The translations under genes and the position numbers were made by a program. Positions 50,235 to 63,420 of a DNA stretch of 64,000 nucleotides are shown here, in pieces (position 1 is the first letter of the stretch; each line of letters starts with the position of its first letter). Under the pieces are notes generated by a model, which saw only the letters and a list, made by a program, of their open reading frames with translations, made no database searches and was not told where the DNA came from. Location: NCBI GenBank assembly GCA_040954595.2, contig CM082589.2, positions 5,084,001 to 5,148,000 of the forward strand, written 5' to 3'. The stretch is from Balanoglossus misakiensis. Taxonomy: Eukaryota; Hemichordata.

Positions 50235-52556
50235 CTATTCTTTCGTCTTGTGAATGAAACATATGAGAAATATACCGCCGATGATGCCTGTCGGTACGCC
50301 CAGCCAACCACATATGAGCGAGTATCCAAATGAGTAATCCATTTCCGTATCTTCATACTCGTAGCTAGTCCCAACAGTGTACAAAATTAGGCCTCCAACA
50401 GCTACCACAACTGTAGAAAAAGGATATAATTTGTTATAGACGCATGTCTTTAGATATACTTATTGCCTGCAAACGGAACTGTTTATTGAGAAACAAAAGT
50501 GAAATAAAATGTCGACTGTGCATCGCATACTCCCTTCATGCAAGTGATTTGCACACAAGGTTGCGGGAGAACAACGAAAAGAACATATGTTACGTTAGCT
50601 AGACGTGGCAAGACATACATGTAGTTATTTAACCAGAATTAATATTGTAAATTGCAAAACGACTTATTAGTGTTTGTTAAAGGGACATAGTCGCTCTTTT
50701 TGACCTATTTTGTGATATCAAGAAAACACGGAATACTTTAAAACTATCTCAGTACACTCAATAACCACGATTCATCACTTCCGAAACATTATGAAGGGAT
50801 ACAGTCCGCTCGGGACTGATTTTAGATTCTGTGCATCTTTTCTGCGCATAACATATCGTTCAGACGCGTCCCGCATCTATCGCTTCGCATCGGCACGCCG
50901 ACTTAACGTCTCTTCAGTTAGACGATAGTTTATTGCAAGTGCATAGTATAACACACATCAGAATTGCAACCAAACATTATCTGAGTTCGAAGTAGGCCTA
51001 CAGCTGCAGTTCTCTGGAGATGGAGACCTTAACTACATGAGTGCAACGACCCTGGACGCAACCCTAAATACATTCAACTCTGTATGTATCACCACATATT
51101 TCATGGAATGTTCAATCTAGTCTGTCAACATAGTGGCTGACTACTACTCAAGCATGTTTCAAGAAATCAAACAACACAAACAAACTTGTCAAACATCAGG
51201 TCAAAAGAGAGCTACTTTTATTTAATATTAACGGAATAATGCTCACCTGCCACGATGAATACGATACCAGTCACTACTGTCCCGAAAATCTGCGCACATT
51301 CCAGACACTCTGCTTCTGTCAATTGTCTCACCACAGCTATAAGTGCTATCAACCAGGTGATTGCGGATGTGATACAACTTATTATCATGAGCAACCGGGT
51401 GCCTTTAACAAAGTCTAGATAAAACAAAACAAAAGAGAATAAGGAATAAAAATTTGCAACCACACTACAAATTTGATAATCTAAATTTGAAGGTTTAATT
51501 AATGATAAAGAAACACTATCCAATTCAATATCATATAAGAAAGTATCTCAAATTTTCAGCGTTCAGCGATACAATGAAAACGGTTCACTCTACTTGTAAC
51601 CCCATTAACTCTAGACTACCTTTAGCCCCATCCCGACAGATAACGTTGATGGATGTGCTGATTCTTCTTTTTCTTTCTCTTTCGCTCTATACTAAATGTT
51701 TGCGAATTTCAGAGTGTCACCTAAAGGGCTGACATGGCAATGCTGGTTTTAATTGAGTGCGAGATCAAAATATGTCCAGGTGAATGTTGAAATTTTGTGT
51801 TGGGTGAATAGAATAACAAAATCAAAGCCCCAGCTTGTCTTGTGTTCATTTTATGTTCCCGATGAACTTACAAGCACGTGCTGTATCGGTGAATGGAGTC
51901 TAAGTACAGGAGTATAGTCAGTGGCTTGAAGTCAGTCAGACTGACCATTCTTAACACCAGCGTCCCTTTTAATTTATTTTTAGATGGGGTACAAGCTTTG
52001 CCAGTGGGGCAGGGTTCATTTGCCGGGCATCCGTTGAGCGAGAAGGATAAACAGAAACCTCTTCGGAGTTCAATTGAAATCTAATGCTGGAACCAATTAT
52101 AGCGCCTCTAGTTTACGGTGTACATTTTATTGTCACAAAACGTAACCAATCAACTCCATGATTAGTTGTAAAGTTGTGAGAAACACACGCAAATGTAGTC
52201 ACAGTGTGCTACTAAACAACTAGTGCCTAAATTAACCAGATATTTCTAGTCGCCCGTTTCCGCCCATGCTTCGCACTGTAGTAAGACGTGTCATGCGTCA
52301 AAGTCATAGGTACCGACATCCATGGCCAATATAACTTTCAATAACACTTACCCGTCAACTGTTCCCCAGTTAAGCTGTCGCACCAACTGGTTTCCTTTCC
52401 ATCCACGCAGTACTGCCATAGCCCATAATGTATGTACTTTTCCCGGTCATCAATAATTACCCAGTAATTAGTGATGGTGCATATCAGGTAACATGCTATG
52501 GCAACAGCTGAAACGAAGACACTGACAGCGGATGCAATTTTTGCCTTTTTTGACAT
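50235..52556 (-). CDS. Claudin/PMP22-like four-transmembrane protein
   Basis: Three coding exons on the minus strand (52352-52556, 51247-51414, 50235-50410) join in phase to 182 residues. Four hydrophobic segments are seen: about 9-34, a second in RLLMIISCITSAITWLIALI, a third in IFGTVVTGIVFIVAG-VVVAVG and a fourth in YSLICGWLGVPTGIIGGIFL. The first extracellular loop carries W...GLWQYCVDGKETSWC, the W-GLW-C-C signature of claudins and the PMP22/EMP/MP20 superfamily, whose members form or regulate cell junctions and membrane barriers. The tail is very short (FIHKTKE) without a clear PDZ-binding end, unlike classical claudins. It is convergent with the receptor gene. Assignment below the superfamily is open. 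Confidence 0.82.
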
Positions 52557-55323
52557 GTTTCTGTCTAGTCCAAACGCAACCTTACAATGTAAAACGAAGG
52601 AACCACTCTACGATTCGTCGATCGCTTGTGAAGACAGTTGCTGCAGTTCGCGTGTGATGTCGACGCTGAAGAGTGCCTTTATCTCCTCTTTGCACACGTG
52701 CCTACAACTGGGGGTACGAGAGTTTTACTCGGGTGGCGCAATCGATCATTTAATTGCCAATAGATGTTCCATTCATTCGATTCGTCCGCCTTATCCACCC
52801 ACCCATCCGATCACCCAATCAAATGATCGGTTGATTATTCATTCGTTCCCTCACCCGTCCGCATGTCACTGTATTCGTTCGTTCGTTTGTGTATGCGCGT
52901 TCCTTCTTTCGTTCCGCTGCATTTCAAAATTGCCAACTTGTAGTGTTAGTTGTTAGCCTAAAATTACCAGTGTAAAGTAAAGCAAGCAAACACCGGTTAT
53001 TTTATTTTTTCATGTTAATGATTAATAATAATTCATTAACTGAAGTCCACCATCACGTTTCACTGCAGCTGGGCGCCATTGGTGTCCTCTCCAGCTAATT
53101 TACATAAAGCAGAGTTGTGACAGATAGCTTATACCACGTATTCACAGTATGAATATTCATCGCTTCAAGGAACCAGGGCGACGGCACTGACATCATTTGA
53201 TTCCCAGAAATTATACTATTTCTACGAAGCTACGTTCTGTTTGATTCCGGCAATCGTTTGACCATTAAGCTTATCTGGTGATTAATGTTCAACTATGCAA
53301 CTGATGATATCGCGCTGTTGTCTGTCTCATTCAGATCGAAGCGTTTGTATGTGCGCGACCTGCTCTATCACCTTGTTGTGTATCTGCGCGGATTATACAT
53401 GTATATGCTCCACTGGTCAGGTGAAATTCGACGGTCAGACACGATAACCGTCACATCGGCATACATGTTGTGTCGGCCTATAGTCTTACACGTTGATATC
53501 GCGTGGTGTGAAATGAGCAAGTTACACAGGACTCTCTTTCTCTCTCAGGATTACGTTAACATTTGTTGTAATTGGAATTAATGCACATTCTAAATCACAT
53601 GGGTAGATAAACAAGCTTACATGTACATCATGCATTTGCCATGAAACCCCCACAGAAATTTCTGACATGCATGTGTCTTCTCTTCTTGGTCATCAAAATT
53701 GAGAATAACTGTGTTAAATAAATATATTAATAGCTATATGCTTTCCCACAAACATGATAATATATTGTTTGCAACATATTGAAGAGTGCGTTTTATTATC
53801 ATGATTATCATCAAAGATATTTGTGTCTTACTTCGGGATAAAATAAGGCCTACGGCCGCAAGGCAGGTCGGTCATTTGACAGTTATGCTGTTTTCTAGTT
53901 CTGATGTCGCCCTCAGCGATTTAGTTGGTTTCGAATTGGGAATAACAAACTCTGCGTCGATGGCTGGCACGGGAAACAACCGCCGAATTTGTGTTTTGCA
54001 TTTGAAGGCTGAATATAAGTACATATGAACCAATGGGGAACAGAGTGCATCACGGGAAGGCTAAAATTCATCACTAGTATGTAGAGTCTGTTTTTTTTCT
54101 TTATGAGAAATTATGATCTCCTCTGACATCACGAATTCGGTTAAGTCTTCCACATTCACTTTGTGGTGGTCGGTTCGTATAATCACGTATGATACATTTC
54201 GCTCGGACATATAAAGAGGGTAAACATTATCCCAAAGGGGTAACGTTTGCTAAGAAGCAGAGAAGTATGAAAACCTCAGCTGACACAACCTGTGTGATGT
54301 ACGTCTCGGGTAATGGCTTCACCACTTAAATAAATATGGTGGAAAGAATCTAATATATTCGATTTACCTGCCGGGCTTTTCAGTGATATTGATGTGTCGT
54401 GTTTAATCACCTGTCAAATTTTGTAATGAATTTCTTATTACGACAATATGACTCTTTTTTTCGTATCACCAGTAATGGCTGTTCTCCTTTACTGAACGCC
54501 GATATATACACATAGGGAAGCGGTTGTCACGGAAACCGCGCGGACTAATTGACTTCATGTCACATTTGATGGCGCTTGTCGCCAATTATCTATGGTGAGG
54601 CCATTGTGCTACAGTCCAAGCACCCCGATGCAAATAAAAGTAAAATTGACGCTTTCTTCGTCAGTAAAAGCAACAAAGCCACCGTTCAATTTACTTGTCA
54701 AAACTGCCTTATTCATTTATGCAATGTTCACGACCCCTAATAGTCAGAATTGAGATCCTTAACCTTTAACACAAAGTCAGAATTCACTATTAACCTTTTA
54801 TATAAAAAAAATGTAGGTCATGATGGTTACAAAATCCGCCAAGGTCATATTTTTGATGGAAAGTAATAGTGTTTCTGAAGGTCAAGAGTGTACTATGATC
54901 ACAACTCGATTTTTTGAACTTCCCCTGTTACGTAGGAGAAGTTTTTCTATTGTTTTCGTGGCCAGGTGCACCTATGTTTATTTCTTTATTTAACATATTA
55001 GCGTGACCAGGTGTTAGTTTTTGGTCATATAAAAACCATCCAGTGCCACGTTGTCGGGTTGCTCATTTTGATTCTGGTCTGGTAGCTGTGCCGTCGCCTT
55101 GGAGGAGTTTTGGGAACCCACCATACGGAGTTTGCCTGTTGACTGTGGTAGCTGAAGATTGAAACTGCCGAAGGGACTTGGTGAAGCCGTGGTGGATGTT
55201 TTCGAGGACGCCGGGTGGAATTTGGGAGCCGTCCTGAGGGAGTGCGTCTCCGTGTGACTGTGGAACTGTATTTGAGGTAATACGTGGCTGTCTTTTGTAC
55301 GCTGGCGTTAAACGGACAGAAAA

Positions 55324-55379
55324 GCCAGAATTGTTGTGCGTCGAGTGAAAGGCCAGTATCGTCGTGCGTCGAGTCACCG
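55324..55379. repeat. Imperfect 28-base tandem duplication
   Basis: Two neighbouring units share GCCAG and GTGCGTCGAGT with a few differences. They lie in a more GC-rich block that follows an ATATAAAAA sequence at about 55028. Confidence 0.6.
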
Positions 55380-55627
55380 AACTGTTTGAGACTTTGAACT
55401 TGTTAGGAATTTTTGTTTGGTCACCTGGTCACGCTCGAGTTTAGCTTGAAGTTGATGATAAAAAAAGTTCCATGCTATTACCAGAAAAATCAGAAAACAT
55501 GACAATATCGAAATTGTGTTATTCATATAATTGCCAAACCTGTCCCTGTATGTGTAACACGATTGAATCTTTTTTGCCATAATTCCATTATGATTCTAAT
55601 ATTTGTGTTATCCCTGGGGGTAATCAG

Positions 55628-55646
55628 CCCCCCCCCCCCTCCCCCC
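55628..55646. repeat. Poly(C) tract
   Basis: Twelve C, one T and six C in a row. Confidence 0.9.
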
Positions 55647-56543
55647 AACGGTACAGCTGCGTTACCGCAGCTAACGCACGCAGTGCATGCATGCATGAAT
55701 GATACTGCGAAATCTCATGTAACATCACTTAAAGAGCTAATGACATGTGCTTAGAGTATGATGACAGTGTTAATTAAAATACCACAATCTAAGTGCATTG
55801 AGTGAACATGAATGATACTACATGTATTAAGAAAGCCCTCATCCTATGACACGCGTACTTTGAATGGAAAGAGCTATATAACCATGACTTGGCAAAAATG
55901 ATGACAAGTAATCGGAAGCTGCGATTGTCGTGACGTACGTATTCAGTTCCGCCGGCCGCGATACTACAAAGAAATGCATGAATCGAGCAGAATTATGCAT
56001 TGAATGAGAAAGGCTGACGTCATGATTAATTCTCGGGATAATTCACATTTCTAAGCGCATTGATTTTTGAACGGAGTCTGGAAAGATAAAAAGTTAAGAT
56101 TGTTCATCGATAAATAGCTCTGAAGATTTACTTCTATGAAATACTTTGCAATGTAAGCCCAATCGATACTTCGCTTTCATGACAGAGTCAACTCAAAATG
56201 GACACATTTGGATTTCATAACTTCACTTGAATTACTAAATACTCATACGGGAATGACAGAAATCTGTATTTTCTGAAAAGATTAACATGATCGGAGATTT
56301 CTCAAGGAGAGATTCTTTTTCCAGACAGAGACAATATGCATGCATGCTCAAGGTAGACTGTTTACCGTGTGAGGGTATTTGCTACCCAGAGGTAGTGTTT
56401 GTCACATTCCAGCCTTGTGTATGAAATGCTGAGAAAACGCTGTTCTAATACCTGTATTGTCATTTTCTTGAAATTTTCTTGAAAGTGCAAAAATCTAAGC
56501 TTTAGAACGTTCTTGAACCACTTATTTTTTTCAAAACTCCTAA

Positions 56544-56629
56544 AAAATGGGAAAATGACAATATTTTACATTTTAGTAGTCCGTATAAAATGGGAAAATG
56601 ACAATATTTTACCTTTTAGTAGTCCGTAT
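56544..56629. repeat. 43-base tandem duplication
   Basis: Units 56544-56586 and 56587-56629 are identical except for one A/C difference. The unit contains AAAATGACAATATTTTAC and TTTTAGTAGTCCGTAT. It is a recent duplication in non-coding DNA. Confidence 0.85.
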
Positions 56630-56987
56630 ATACTTTAATGCATTTCGAAATGCGCAACAGTCTTTCGTAATTACAGATTTGCAAAACAATAGAGGCAATG
56701 ATGCGATTTCCTATAAACTGTGGGAACTGAACAGCTTGTGAAATTAAACACGATTTTGTTAATCGATCGCATGCGAGTCGGAAAGCTTCTAATGATTTGA
56801 CGTCTCGTAAAACCCGAGGACTTCCTGTTCTCGTGAGACTTGACAGTATAAAGTCATAGCGATCGAACTTCATGTCCCACTGTGTCGCGATCTATAGTTT
56901 AACAAAGCACGCGTTTAGAAGACCACCGTGTTACTGCATGTTCCCGTTGATATTAGTGAGTTGAGGTTTCTGGTATCTCGGAAACAA

Positions 56988-59900
56988 ATGTGGTCATCTG
57001 TTTTGAAGCGGAAAGTTTCGCCATCGGCGGAAAAGGATTCGTCAGGTGAGCTCGTATTTTTCAGTCAACTGCGAAAAATGCGTCAAATATTTATCTAATC
57101 TCTGTCTCAGACACAGCCAAAGTATCATTGTTACATCACCTTTTTCAGAGCTACAAGTTTATATCGCTGGGCTCGACACAGACATCGTTCATATACTTAA
57201 CATTCTTCCAATAAAAACATGTCAAAAAGGACGTACGAATATGATGTGTTCAAGACACCAATTCGCAAAATGTGTGTTGGTATGTCGTTGCACTGAGAAT
57301 TTCTAGTAAACAATAACAATCCAATAACACTTTATATAGTCATTGACATGAAGAAATTGTATAGCCATCGACTTTTAAAGAACATTTTCTTTCAAATCAT
57401 GCTTTGCAACTTGCGTCAATAACTCGTTTTCTAAATGTTGGTCAATTATTTATGAATACGAATTTCTATTTTGGACACTGAAATTCATTTGTCTTGGATG
57501 GGCGCTGGGAATATCGGTGGATGGGTAGCTGGTTGGGTGATCGTATGGACGAGAATCAACTGAAGAGGGAAGAAGTCTGGCGGTGACGGCCTGGTTACAA
57601 AGTTCATTTTTAATCTGAAAATTAATAAGTGTTGGCGTTCCTATCAAATCCTCTATTGTCTCTATTGTGACTGAAAACCCGACCGTAAACTTTTTTCTCT
57701 ATTTAAGACAACTTTCTGTGAGATTTGACATCACTCATATTGTCATGCGAGAGGGTTGCTATGGCAATGGCTGGTACGCTCCGTATGCAAATATCGTCTC
57801 TACGGATACCATATTGCAACTTCGTATAATGACAGTTCTGGTCGTACATCGTAATGCATTAGTGAATTTCAAGAGTGACTGTGACTGTTTCAGTTTGCTC
57901 AGCATACAAAACCACACAGGCCCCAAACTGTATTCTACTTACAGAAAGAATGATCTATCATTCTTAAGCATCGAGTATACTATATTTTATTCATTTTTAA
58001 GACAAGGCTCTCTGCAAAAGTTACAAATGGTCGTGCGTTTCCCTTGACACTAATTTACGAGGTCACCGCGGAGGAAGCATGAGTGACGTAAAAGCAAATA
58101 ATGCATTAAATGATGAAATGGGGGTCCATATTTTCATAATTGTTGGAATTATAAAATAGAAGACCTAGAACATATTCTATCCATGGTGAATATGTGGTTT
58201 TCACGACACTGTCGTCCATCCGGGGTCTTTTTCTTAAAGCCACATTGAAACTGAAAACGATTTTTTTTCTGTCCATGAGACAAAAATCAATATTCTTGAA
58301 AAACCTTAAGGTGATTTAGTTTATTTGATTTTTTTTACCATTTAAGTGACACCGAGACCTTAGAATCGCAGTGAATGGACAATAACATTCCCGAAATTCT
58401 TACTTCAGTGTTTATCAGCCTAAACCTGGAAAAAATACTCAAAACGCCCCCCCCCCCCTTTATCCTGTGTATGCGGAGTTTGAGATAATGATTCTATTTC
58501 TACTTCCGGAACAAACAAAAGTTGGTACAAATATTTATTGAACGCCAACTTGACATCGCCAATCAATTACGATTTGCAAATATGGCGATACTCAAAAAGC
58601 CCCGACCACTTGTTAACACGAGCGTTGTCATAAAACCCTTTTAACGACCTCTGCATAAAGAGCAGATATAAGGACGAAATCGACTAACTCAGGCAGAATA
58701 CATCGCATTTGCTTTGACGGACAACCTCGGACAAGAAGAAAGTGCATATATTATCACTCACGCGAGGCTAATGTGATACAGGTAGGCTATTGACGATTAT
58801 ATTTTATGCGACTGGGGCACTGACGTCACACAGTATGTGCATGCCTATGTAGGGATATCATGCAATACGCGTAAACTGACGAACAGAAGTGGAAGCTCTG
58901 TTTAAGATTTTTCTAGACTACTTTTTTCAGTATTTTTATTCGTGTATACATGGACTTGGACTCCATCTTCATCAATAACCAAATACTAAGCAACGATCCT
59001 GTTGTCCACGATGTCACGGTGAAAGAGTATGAATGAGATCGCGCGCACAGACAGGGAAAAAGTGTCTAGTGACTCTAAACACATGATCTGAACGATCGAT
59101 TCGACGTATATTTGAACGGAGAATACAACAATCCAAATGATCTGGGAAATGCATTTGCCGTAAACCAAATCGACTGAAATTACTGTTATAATTGAATCAA
59201 TATTGGATGGATTGATTGATTGAACGATGGCGGCTAGTCATTTGAGTAAAATTACCCTTTCAAATAACGTTTAGGCCGGGTAAATTATTAAAACGCGGCC
59301 ACAGAAATAAAGGAAATTAATTGTGTTTGACTTTAACACCCCTCGTCCCTACAGGAGTATTTGGAAGTTCAAAATGAGACGAAATAACTGTGTCACTAGC
59401 GGCCACCACAAACATTCATGATAAAAATGCTGACTCAGCAGTTTTTCATCTTCAGCTCAATTCACGCCCTTGTATTTTCATAAACTATCACAGCGACACC
59501 AATCAATTGTAAATGAAAACTCATTTGGATATGGGTTTTCATAATTGCAACCGCAAAACTATTTGTTATACGAATTATAGACATTTTTCAATATATCGTA
59601 GTCCAATAAAATGCCATAGTTGGACCCAGAAAGCATTGTCCTTTTATAATGAATATAAAGTTATTATAAAAGTTCATCAAACTTCGCTGCCTTTCTCACA
59701 CCAAGGATTGTCTCTTTCTCTTAGCACTTTTGTTTTCGAACAATTTTTTAAAGCTTTCCTTTCTTATATGGAAGTTGCCATTATTCTCATTCTCTTTGCA
59801 GCAGATGTGTTAGTAGTTAACTTGACTTGAATACACGCATATGTCAATCAGTCTACTCAATTAAGCAATCATAATCAATAAACACTTTCAAATCATAAGA

Positions 59901-62129
59901 CAGAACTTTATATAGCTTTGTTACTATGCATTTATGAAAGTTCCAACCGAAATAGGTCTAACTGTCGCGCCTTCTATTGTGAAGTTCGACTATATATATA
60001 AAGCCCGAGGCGGTTAAGGTGTTATTTCGTAGACTGTAGTAAAACGACTTGTTTATGACAATGGAATCCATTTGCTGCAATTTACAACGTTTTATCATGT
60101 CTGACAAGACACCCATCGGGAACAACACATTATCATCATGTAAAACAATATAAAAGCTGCCCGTTGATTGGTTTGCACTATCTGCGCTCGATTGAGCGAC
60201 GTGCATAAATTACCATAAATTATAATGAGATAATATATCGCGCTTCAGCATTTATTGACTGCAGTTACTGCATCACTACACTTACATTCAGGCCTTGTGT
60301 TACATTGCAGAGAGCGATAAAGAACTCTCGATGTCGCAGCAGAATCTACTGCAGAAGAGAAAGTCGGCGAACTCGACGGAAATGATCACCGTTGTGAAAG
60401 GTTCGCGAAAACGCAAATCGAAAGAGAGCGGTTTCGTCGAGCAAGTTCTGACTTTCGATCAAGAAGACGGTGGAGAAATGTGCAGTATTGTTGACAGTCC
60501 TATGCGAATGTTGCGGGTAAGGAAACCATGTATTTCTCAAGTGATGGATTTTTACGTACATATCCACTATATTGGCAACGCATTTTGTTGGTCGGGTGGA
60601 ATATATGTTACTACATATCAGTGTATGCAAGTGACGGATTTTTACAAGAGTGATACAATACATTTTAGGCTAATTACTTCTCGCGCCAATATTCACCCCT
60701 TTCCAGGTTGTTTTAGACTGCTATTTATGTAGAAATTTGAAAGCATAATTAAACTCAAGCACGTGTGAAACGCGATTATTGCAAATAAAATCACGTCGGG
60801 GACCCGATTTTATGGTGGAGCCCTGATATAACTACCGAATACTATAGGTGTGCGTATGAACATATAGAAAGTACCTCTTCTACTGTTTTTAGTGTGAATC
60901 ATGCGTGCAAGTGTATCATTTAAAAAATACATTTTGTGCCGTTTTGCATCGACTATGACAGTTTTGTTTGAACAGTCTGGTCAATAAATCTTCTTGTTCA
61001 AACATTGGACTAAAACCATACAATATGAGAAATGGAGACACGTAGGTCTGAAAGTGATGCTTCCGCTGGCCAATTATATATTTATCCTCAAAAGACATTG
61101 GAAGATTGTTAAATATTTAACATAATTGTATTTTAGTAGATAAACTTTGAGAATTCTCCAATTAAAAAGCGACAAACTCCCACTTCGCTTCACGTGTCAC
61201 ACAAAATGGGCCGCGTCATCATCATCCTCATTGACTGAATTCAAATCGTAACTTCCGATGTTTCATTTACCTTTGAACAAAGCGCTTGTGAGTTCACCAT
61301 ACCAACGCCGGAACCAAGTTGCCTAAGTCAACACCAAGACGCTCGAGCTTCCGTTCTCTTCTTTTTAGGGCGATTTTTGCTTTTTGCTGAGTAATGCTCA
61401 AGTAACACTTTTCAGTCCGGCCAGAACGCTCAACAAAAACGCTCTTGTCATTCTGTATATGGAACACCGTTCATTCCAATCGTAGCACTTTAAGCTGTGT
61501 TCTCCATTATATTGACACTGCGAGTATATACTCCTTAAGATTGGTCGCTTGTTAAATTACATGTCTTTGACCTCATTTAAATTGTTAAGAAAATCGACCC
61601 GTTATTTTGAAAGTTTTTTCTATACAGTACGCGATTTTTGCAACCGTACGGTGTCAATACTTGATTTCAGATCAGATCAGAGCTGGAAATCAGCTGTTGG
61701 TCTGTGTCAAAACGGACGGTTTTTGAGCTTTGCAATCTTGAATTTACCCACTTTGCGTTGAGAAAGAGATTCATCAGTGCGCGGTTGTTGATGCTGAAGG
61801 CATGGAGCACTGTTTGCGGGTTACACACTTCTTTGCTGGCGCTCCTGTCTCAATTGACTGTTGTCAATGTAGCTTCCGGAAAGTTCACATGTTGACCCTG
61901 TTTTCAAATGTTTTGAAAGATTTAATCAAAGCTTTGGCCATTGAAACACGCGTCCCCAATTCAGGGCGTTCCTTTGCGAGTGCAGCAGGGCGTGGGTATC
62001 CAATAAAGTGAATAAAAAAAACCACGATGTTTTCAGTCCTCGCCTCTCGCACTGGAAGCAACTCGCATCTGGGAGACTATGTCCACAACAAACCGAAGCT
62101 CAGAGAATCGAGTGACTCCATTACGCCAT
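56988..62129 (+). CDS. Unrecognised gene, 5' exons only; weakly cyclin-E-like N-terminus
   Basis: Three candidate exons join in phase. 56988-57045 encodes MWSSVLKRKVSPSAEKDSS and ends at G|GTGAGC in phase 1. 60311-60516 restores the frame (ESDKELSMSQQNLLQKRKS, then VVKGSRKRKSK, FVEQVLTFDQEDGGEM) and ends at CGG|GTAAGG in phase 0. 62037-62129 (SSPLALEATRIWETM onward) ends at CAT|GTAAGT. The protein start is Ser/Lys-rich with basic clusters, as in a nuclear protein. SRKRK followed by an acidic stretch, and later SPL...W..M, recall the N-terminal part of cyclin E, but no cyclin box is in the window, so this is only a suggestion. Exon 3 has a poor pyrimidine tract and is the weakest part. The gene would continue rightward. 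Confidence 0.4.
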
Positions 62130-63330
62130 GTAAGTTACCCGTGTGTTTTGCTCAAGAGATGTACATGTACTTGTTAAAATTTGACAGTATACCGTGGTTG
62201 TCCGTAATCTGCAGGGAGGTGTCGCTTTACGCACTTGCGTGAAAAGGCGTGTAGACTAACACAAAAGACACGATTTTCGTGCGGTGATCAATTATTACCA
62301 AAAGTTGCACTGGTTAATCTTTTATTTCGGTGGTAAGGCGTTTTAACACGGCATTTCTACGTCACGCCAACAAAAAACTACTTCGTCATTGTTGTCAACT
62401 TCCAAGTGAAGCACTAACAACACGTAAAGTTAGATCGTGATGATGCAAAGCCCACGCGAGGAATGCCGACATGCATGTACCACGTGCATGGCCAGGCAGA
62501 CAACGGAAGTACCGTGGTGTGAGAGGCCCAGCCGTTAAATCAAAAGGTGCTTGATTTATATTAAAGTGGTATTGAACAGCAGCCATGAAATGAGTCTAAT
62601 AGAGTTGGTGTGTGGCTGGTCACCTAAGAATCCACTACATTTACACAGGAATCGGCGCGAAAATAGATCGTGTTGACCGTGTTAATTAATGGATTCCGGC
62701 TATTCAGATACACCTGGCGACAGTTGCACCTGGTGTACTCTGCTTTGTTGACGCAAACAGACAAACACTGAATTGATATCATTTTGTAGAAGAGTGCGAG
62801 ACTTTTTCTCGAAATATCTGACAACCGGTATACCATGTTAATATAATGTAACAACAAGTGAATTTTCCATTCTAATAGACGACAGCTATATTTGTTTTGC
62901 TCAAACTAGAAGCTTATTCTAATTCATATTCTCCAAGGGTTTACGGAAAGACCGTGATTCTGCGAACGAGACTGACTAATGCCTTGTCAACTTAATTCAT
63001 ATTCTAATGTATTCAAAAAAGTCCACCTCGAGTATTGACACTGGCGATTACCGAGGATGTCGACTCAAAGGTTAAAAACCAGAGAACGCAGTTACAGTAG
63101 CGTAGTTCAGTATCGGCAGATCCACTCTCGGCGATGCATTCGCTCTGGCAACGGGTGCGTTCGACTGTGCGGCGCGGGGAAGGCCGCGCGACCAATCGCG
63201 GTGAACTTGGGCCGGGCCATAAACACATGAAGCGGGAAAGTTGGCCAATGACAGGAAAGGCGTCGGAGAGGGATGGGGACACAGAAGCTGTATTCACTCC
63301 CCTATGTGAACCGATAACGATGGTTTCATC
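62130..63330. other. Unassigned stretch with a possible promoter at its right end
   Basis: No exon is supported. Between about 63100 and 63280 the sequence becomes GC-richer with CpG and two CCAAT boxes (near 63191 and 63243), as in a promoter. Confidence 0.35.
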
Positions 63331-63417
63331 TCTGTCGATTCGTGACAACAACCAAGAACATGATGATTTGGATGGTGAAGAATTGATAAAACTGAATGCT
63401 GACGCTTTTCATAAAGT
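63331..63417 (+). CDS. Possible coding exon, unknown product
   Basis: An open frame reading MVSSLSIRDNNQEHDDLDGE and then ELIKLNADAFHK stops at AAA|GTAAGT, a strong donor in phase 0. Met at about 63320 is the likely start, though the frame is open to 63134. CCAAT boxes lie upstream, so it could be a first exon of a gene extending beyond the window. No family was recognised. Its phase does not fit a join to the acceptor-like AG just upstream and the exon at 62037-62129. Confidence 0.3.
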
Positions 63418-63420
63418 AAG

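Larger units (their letters stand above)
52557..56987. other. Gene-poor repeat-rich stretch
   Basis: No coding exon could be supported. It begins with the claudin-like promoter and a CATT/CGTT-rich low-complexity block (about 52770-52920), and includes the unusual block near 55025-55380, a poly(C) tract and a 43-base tandem duplication. Confidence 0.45.
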
